This document shows positions 6,703-9,507 of a stretch of DNA of 9,507 nucleotides, in pieces; the stretch's first letter is position 1; each line of letters starts with the position of its first letter. Origin of the DNA: Solirubrobacterales bacterium. Lineage in GTDB: Bacteria > Actinomycetota > Thermoleophilia > Solirubrobacterales > Solirubrobacteraceae. Where the stretch lies: contig JACRMD010000283.1 of the NCBI GenBank assembly GCA_016215085.1, positions 1-9,507 on the forward strand, written 5' to 3'. Under the pieces are notes generated by a model that saw only the letters and a program-made list of their open reading frames with translations, ran no database searches and was not told the DNA's origin. Made by a program: the position numbers and the translations under genes.

Positions 6703-7353
6703 ATGCGCTTCGAGCTCTCCGCCGCTGCAGGGGCGGCCACCAGCCTCCTCGCCCTGCCCATGGCCGCCCAGGCCGGGACCATCACGCTGGACCGCAGCTG
6801 CTACGTGGAGGAGACCGCCATGGTCGTCACGGGCAGCGGCTTCCGGCCGGGGTCGGACGTGACGCTGTCCGGTGACGGCGCCTTCGCCACCGTCACCGCC
6901 GACGCCAACGGCGCCTTCCAGGCGCCGGTCAAGGTCCCGATCAACCCGACCATCGGCGCGGCGAAGTCCGACCTGCGGACCTACACGCTCGAGGCGCAGG
7001 ACTTCGGCGACGCCACGCAGACGACGTCGGCCCAGTACCAGGTGACGAACTTCGCGGTCGAGGGCCCCAGGGGCGTGCGCAGCCCGCGCAAGAAGGGCAC
7101 CTGGCGCTTCGCGGGCTGGCCCGCCGGCAAGGCGATCTACGGCCACTTCCGGTTCAAGGGCAAGACCTACCGCAACTACCGCTTCGGCACGCCCAAGGGC
7201 CCGTGCGGCCTGCTGTCGGCCAAGGCGCCGCTGCTCCCCGCCCGCCTGCGCTACGGCACGTGGAGGCTGCAGGTCGACCAGCGCAAGTCCTACCGGTCGA
7301 CCACGCGACCGGCGTACCGCAACAAGATCACGATCTTCAAGACCTTCCGCTAG
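6703..7353 (+). CDS. Secreted protein of unknown function: Ig-like N-terminal half and basic C-terminal half
   Basis: The 216-residue product begins with a probable signal peptide: a short n-region MRFE, a hydrophobic Ala/Leu stretch, and AQA at 22-24 as the likely cleavage site. Residues about 25-118 look like a small beta-sandwich of the IPT/Ig-like type, with SGFRPGSDVTLSG followed by TVTADANGAFQAPVKV. This pattern is common in actinobacterial surface proteins. From about 120 the protein changes character: it is strongly basic and rich in Arg, Lys, Tyr and Trp, with GTWRF (132-136) and GTWRL (186-190) about 54 residues apart. Only two cysteines remain after processing (Cys33 and Cys168), one in each half, so an inter-domain disulfide is possible. 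I do not recognise the family. It lies 18 bases after the MMPL gene and converges on the GGDEF-EAL gene. Envelope binding is a guess from composition. Confidence 0.8.
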   Translation: MRFELSAAAGAATSLLALPMAAQAGTITLDRSCYVEETAMVVTGSGFRPGSDVTLSGDGAFATVTADANGAFQAPVKVPINPTIGAAKSDLRTYTLEAQDFGDATQTTSAQYQVTNFAVEGPRGVRSPRKKGTWRFAGWPAGKAIYGHFRFKGKTYRNYRFGTPKGPCGLLSAKAPLLPARLRYGTWRLQVDQRKSYRSTTRPAYRNKITIFKTFR

Positions 7354-7362
7354 GAGAGGCCC

Positions 7363-9507
7363 CTAGGCCGCGTCGGCGAGGCTGCCCAGCTCGGGCTGGG
7401 CGGCCAGCAGCGCGCGCAGCGCCGACGCCCCGACCGGGCGCGAGTACAGGTAGCCCTGGCCGTAGGGCGAGCGCATGGCGCGCAGCTCGGCGGCCTGGGC
7501 GACCTCCTCGATGCCCTCGGCGACGACCTGCAGGTTGAGGCTGGCGCCGAGGTTGACGATCCCCGCGACGAGCTTGGCCTTCTCGGGCCGGCGGTGCAGG
7601 TCGTCGATGAACGACTTGTCGATCTTCAGCAGGTCCACCGGGAACTGCTGCAGGTAGGAGAGCACCGAGTACCCGGTGCCGAAGTCGTCGACGGCGAGGC
7701 GCAGGCCCAGCGCCTTGAGGCGCTCGAGCTGGCCCATGATCTCCTCGCGGTCGTCGACCAGCAGCGTCTCGGTGAGCTCGAGCACGAGCTGCTCGGCGGG
7801 CAGGCCGGTCTCGGCCAGCACGGCGGCGACCGCGGCGGGGAAGGCGGGATCCTGCAGCTGCTTGGTGGAGACGTTGACGCTGACGTGCAGCGGCGCCGGC
7901 CCGACGCGCTCCTCGTTGATCGCGTGGACCTCGGCGCACGCGACGCGAAGCACGTGCAGCCCGAGGCCGACGATCGTGCCGGTCTCCTCGGCCAGGCCGA
8001 TGAACTGCACCGGGCCGAGGCGACCGCGGGTCGGGTGGTTCCAGCGCACGAGCGCCTCGACGCCGGCCACGCGGCCCGCCCCGAGGTCGACGATCGGCTG
8101 GTAGTCGACCTCGAGCTGGCCGGCGGCGACCGCGTTGCGCAGCTCGCTGCTGAGCTCGAGGCGCTCGAGCACCCGCAGGTGCATCTCCTCCTCGAAGACC
8201 GCGACGCCGCGCTTGCCGTGGGCCTTCGCGCTGTACATCGCGACGTCGGCGTTGCGCAGGACCTCCTCGACGCCGGTGCGGCCGTCGGCCAGCGCGACGC
8301 CGATCGACGCGCCGAAGGTCAGCGTGCGGCCGTCGAGCTCCAGCGGCGCGGCCAGGGCGGCCTGCAGCCGGCCGGCGACCTCGCGCGCGCCGGCGGCGTC
8401 GCCGACGTCGTGCAGCAGGATCGCGAACTCGTCGCCCCCGAGCCGGGCCGCCGTGTCGACCGCCCGCAGCGCGCCGGCGACGCGCTCGGCGACCGTGCGC
8501 AGCACCTGGTCGCCGACGCCGTGGCCGAGGCTGTCGTTGATGGTCTTGAAGTCGTCGAGGTCGAGGAAGAGGACGGCGGCCGGCGGGCCGTCGCGGCGGG
8601 CGCGGGCCAGCGCGTGACCGAGGCGGTCCTCGAAGAGCGCGCGGTTGGCCAGGCCGGTCAGGTTGTCGTGGAAGGCCTGGTGGCGCAGCCGGTCCTCCAG
8701 CGCCTTGCGCTGGGAGACGTCGCGCATGCTCAGGACGATGCCCTCGACGGCCGGGTCGTCGCAGCGGTCGGCGGCGACGGCCTCGACGTGGCGCCAGCCG
8801 CCGTCGGCGTGGCGCAGGCGGAAGGCGTGGGAGCACTTGGGCGCGATCACCCGGTCGCTCGCGCGGCGCACGGCGGCGGCGTCGTCGGGATGGGCCAGCT
8901 CGGCGAGCGGGCGGCCGACGACATCGTCGGCCGAGCGGCCGAGCATGCGCCGGATCGACGGCGCCTGCCAGCGGATCGTGCCGTCGCCCGGCGCGATCAC
9001 GGCGACGACGTCGGTGGAGTGCTCGACGAGCGCGCCGACGCGGCGCTCGCTGCGCTGCTCGGCCTCCACGACACCGGCGCGGCGGCGCACGCGCGCCAGC
9101 TGCATGCCGAGCAGGAGCAGCAGGGCCAGGCCGGCGCCCAGCGAGCCGAGGATGAAGGCGTCGGCGCGGCGGCTGGCGTCCTCGGCGACGCGCTCCTGTC
9201 GGACCGCGGCCCGTTGGGTCTCCGCGTCGAGCCCGCGCACGGCCGTGGCGAAGCCGTCGTCGCGGACGCGCACGTTGCCGCCGGCGCGCAGGGCGATCGT
9301 GCGCATGCCCGCGGCGTAGACGCCGGCGACGTGGCGCTCCAGGCGGTCGGCCTGCGCGCCCGGCTCGATGGCCCGCAGCGCGCGCAGCGTGCGCAGCAGC
9401 TCGCCGTAGATGCGCAGGCCCTGGGCGATCTGGGGCGGCGACACGCGCGACGGCGGCGTGGTCGACGCGAGCATGTCCGCCCGCGCGTGCTCGCGGAAGG
9501 CGCTGAG
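7363..9507 (-). CDS. Membrane-anchored PAS-GGDEF-EAL cyclic-di-GMP enzyme, 5' end cut by window edge
   Basis: An ATG at 9474 is possible (703 residues), but the frame stays open to the window edge and the extra codons (LSAFREHARAD) read as protein, so the true start probably lies outside. Numbered from that ATG, residues 1-105 are a helical, probably extracytoplasmic sensor segment. A transmembrane helix follows at about 106-126, then a PAS domain at about 145-255. The GGDEF domain (about 262-428) has FLDLDDFK (303-310) for metal binding, LGGDEF with GGDEF at 346-350, and an RxxD inhibitory site (Arg337-Asp340) five residues before it. The EAL domain (about 440-685) has EAL at 473-475, NVS near 534, ELTET (566-570), DDFGTG (596-601), Lys617 and Glu653. 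Both diguanylate cyclase and phosphodiesterase residues look intact, so the net activity cannot be predicted. The signal sensed is unknown. The stop is nine bases from the convergent stop at 7353. Confidence 0.92.
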   Translation of the reverse strand, partial: LSAFREHARADMLASTTPPSRVSPPQIAQGLRIYGELLRTLRALRAIEPGAQADRLERHVAGVYAAGMRTIALRAGGNVRVRDDGFATAVRGLDAETQRAAVRQERVAEDASRRADAFILGSLGAGLALLLLLGMQLARVRRRAGVVEAEQRSERRVGALVEHSTDVVAVIAPGDGTIRWQAPSIRRMLGRSADDVVGRPLAELAHPDDAAAVRRASDRVIAPKCSHAFRLRHADGGWRHVEAVAADRCDDPAVEGIVLSMRDVSQRKALEDRLRHQAFHDNLTGLANRALFEDRLGHALARARRDGPPAAVLFLDLDDFKTINDSLGHGVGDQVLRTVAERVAGALRAVDTAARLGGDEFAILLHDVGDAAGAREVAGRLQAALAAPLELDGRTLTFGASIGVALADGRTGVEEVLRNADVAMYSAKAHGKRGVAVFEEEMHLRVLERLELSSELRNAVAAGQLEVDYQPIVDLGAGRVAGVEALVRWNHPTRGRLGPVQFIGLAEETGTIVGLGLHVLRVACAEVHAINEERVGPAPLHVSVNVSTKQLQDPAFPAAVAAVLAETGLPAEQLVLELTETLLVDDREEIMGQLERLKALGLRLAVDDFGTGYSVLSYLQQFPVDLLKIDKSFIDDLHRRPEKAKLVAGIVNLGASLNLQVVAEGIEEVAQAAELRAMRSPYGQGYLYSRPVGASALRALLAAQPELGSLADAA
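7380..7405 (+). terminator. Strong hairpin past the convergent stops, candidate terminator
   Basis: Positions 7380-7390 pair with 7395-7405: eleven base pairs around a TCGG loop, including a perfect seven-pair core GCCCAGC/GCTGGGC. One pair is U-G in plus-strand RNA; in minus-strand RNA the same position is an A-C mismatch, so the structure is better for plus transcripts. It begins 26 bases after the stop of the secreted protein gene, inside the 3' coding end of the GGDEF-EAL gene. No T-run follows, so classical intrinsic termination is uncertain. Confidence 0.4.

Noticed and set aside
7350..7366. CTAGG-N7-CCTAG inverted repeat between the convergent stops
   Set aside because: The five-base arms are largely made by the two facing TAG stop codons, and the stem is too short to be a terminator by itself.
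9442..9474. The ATG at 9474 as the true start of the GGDEF-EAL gene
   Set aside because: The frame remains open to the window edge with protein-like codons, and a membrane-anchored sensor of this type normally has an earlier first helix. The gene was therefore treated as cut at its 5' end.

Overview
The window is very GC-rich, with strong G/C preference at third codon positions, long antisense shadow reading frames and tightly packed genes. Together with the protein types (TAP-like secreted hydrolase, MMPL transporter, secreted Ig-like/basic protein), this suggests a high-GC actinobacterium, perhaps Thermoleophilia/Solirubrobacterales. That placement is inferred from style; there is no rRNA or marker gene to confirm it. 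No tRNA, rRNA, CRISPR array, insertion sequence or attachment site was seen, and no gene-free gap exceeds 30 bases.

Layout. (1) Positions 1-588, minus strand: ridA followed two bases later by the start of a threonine ammonia-lyase gene (ilvA-like) that runs off the left edge. The lyase releases a reactive enamine and RidA hydrolyses it, so the pair is a metabolic unit. (2) Positions 597-606: a short divergent interval in which a candidate -10 element for each direction shares its central TA. (3) Positions 616-7353, plus strand: four genes with gaps of 9-18 bases. They encode a secreted TAP-like alpha/beta hydrolase with an unassigned C-terminal tail, a full-length DUF255/SPATA20-type thioredoxin-fold protein, an MMPL/RND membrane transporter, and a small secreted basic protein of unknown function. 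Tight spacing allows one operon, but TANNNT motifs 6-8 bases before the last two starts suggest extra internal, possibly leaderless, promoters. (4) Positions 7363-9507, minus strand and convergent: a membrane-anchored PAS-GGDEF-EAL cyclic-di-GMP enzyme cut by the right edge. A strong hairpin lies just past the convergent stop codons.

No clearly new multi-gene system is visible. The most notable points are the ridA-ilvA pairing, the overlapping divergent promoter candidates, the repeated TANNNT-to-ATG spacing, the unassigned domains in the two secreted proteins, and a GGDEF/EAL protein with both catalytic halves and the I-site apparently intact.
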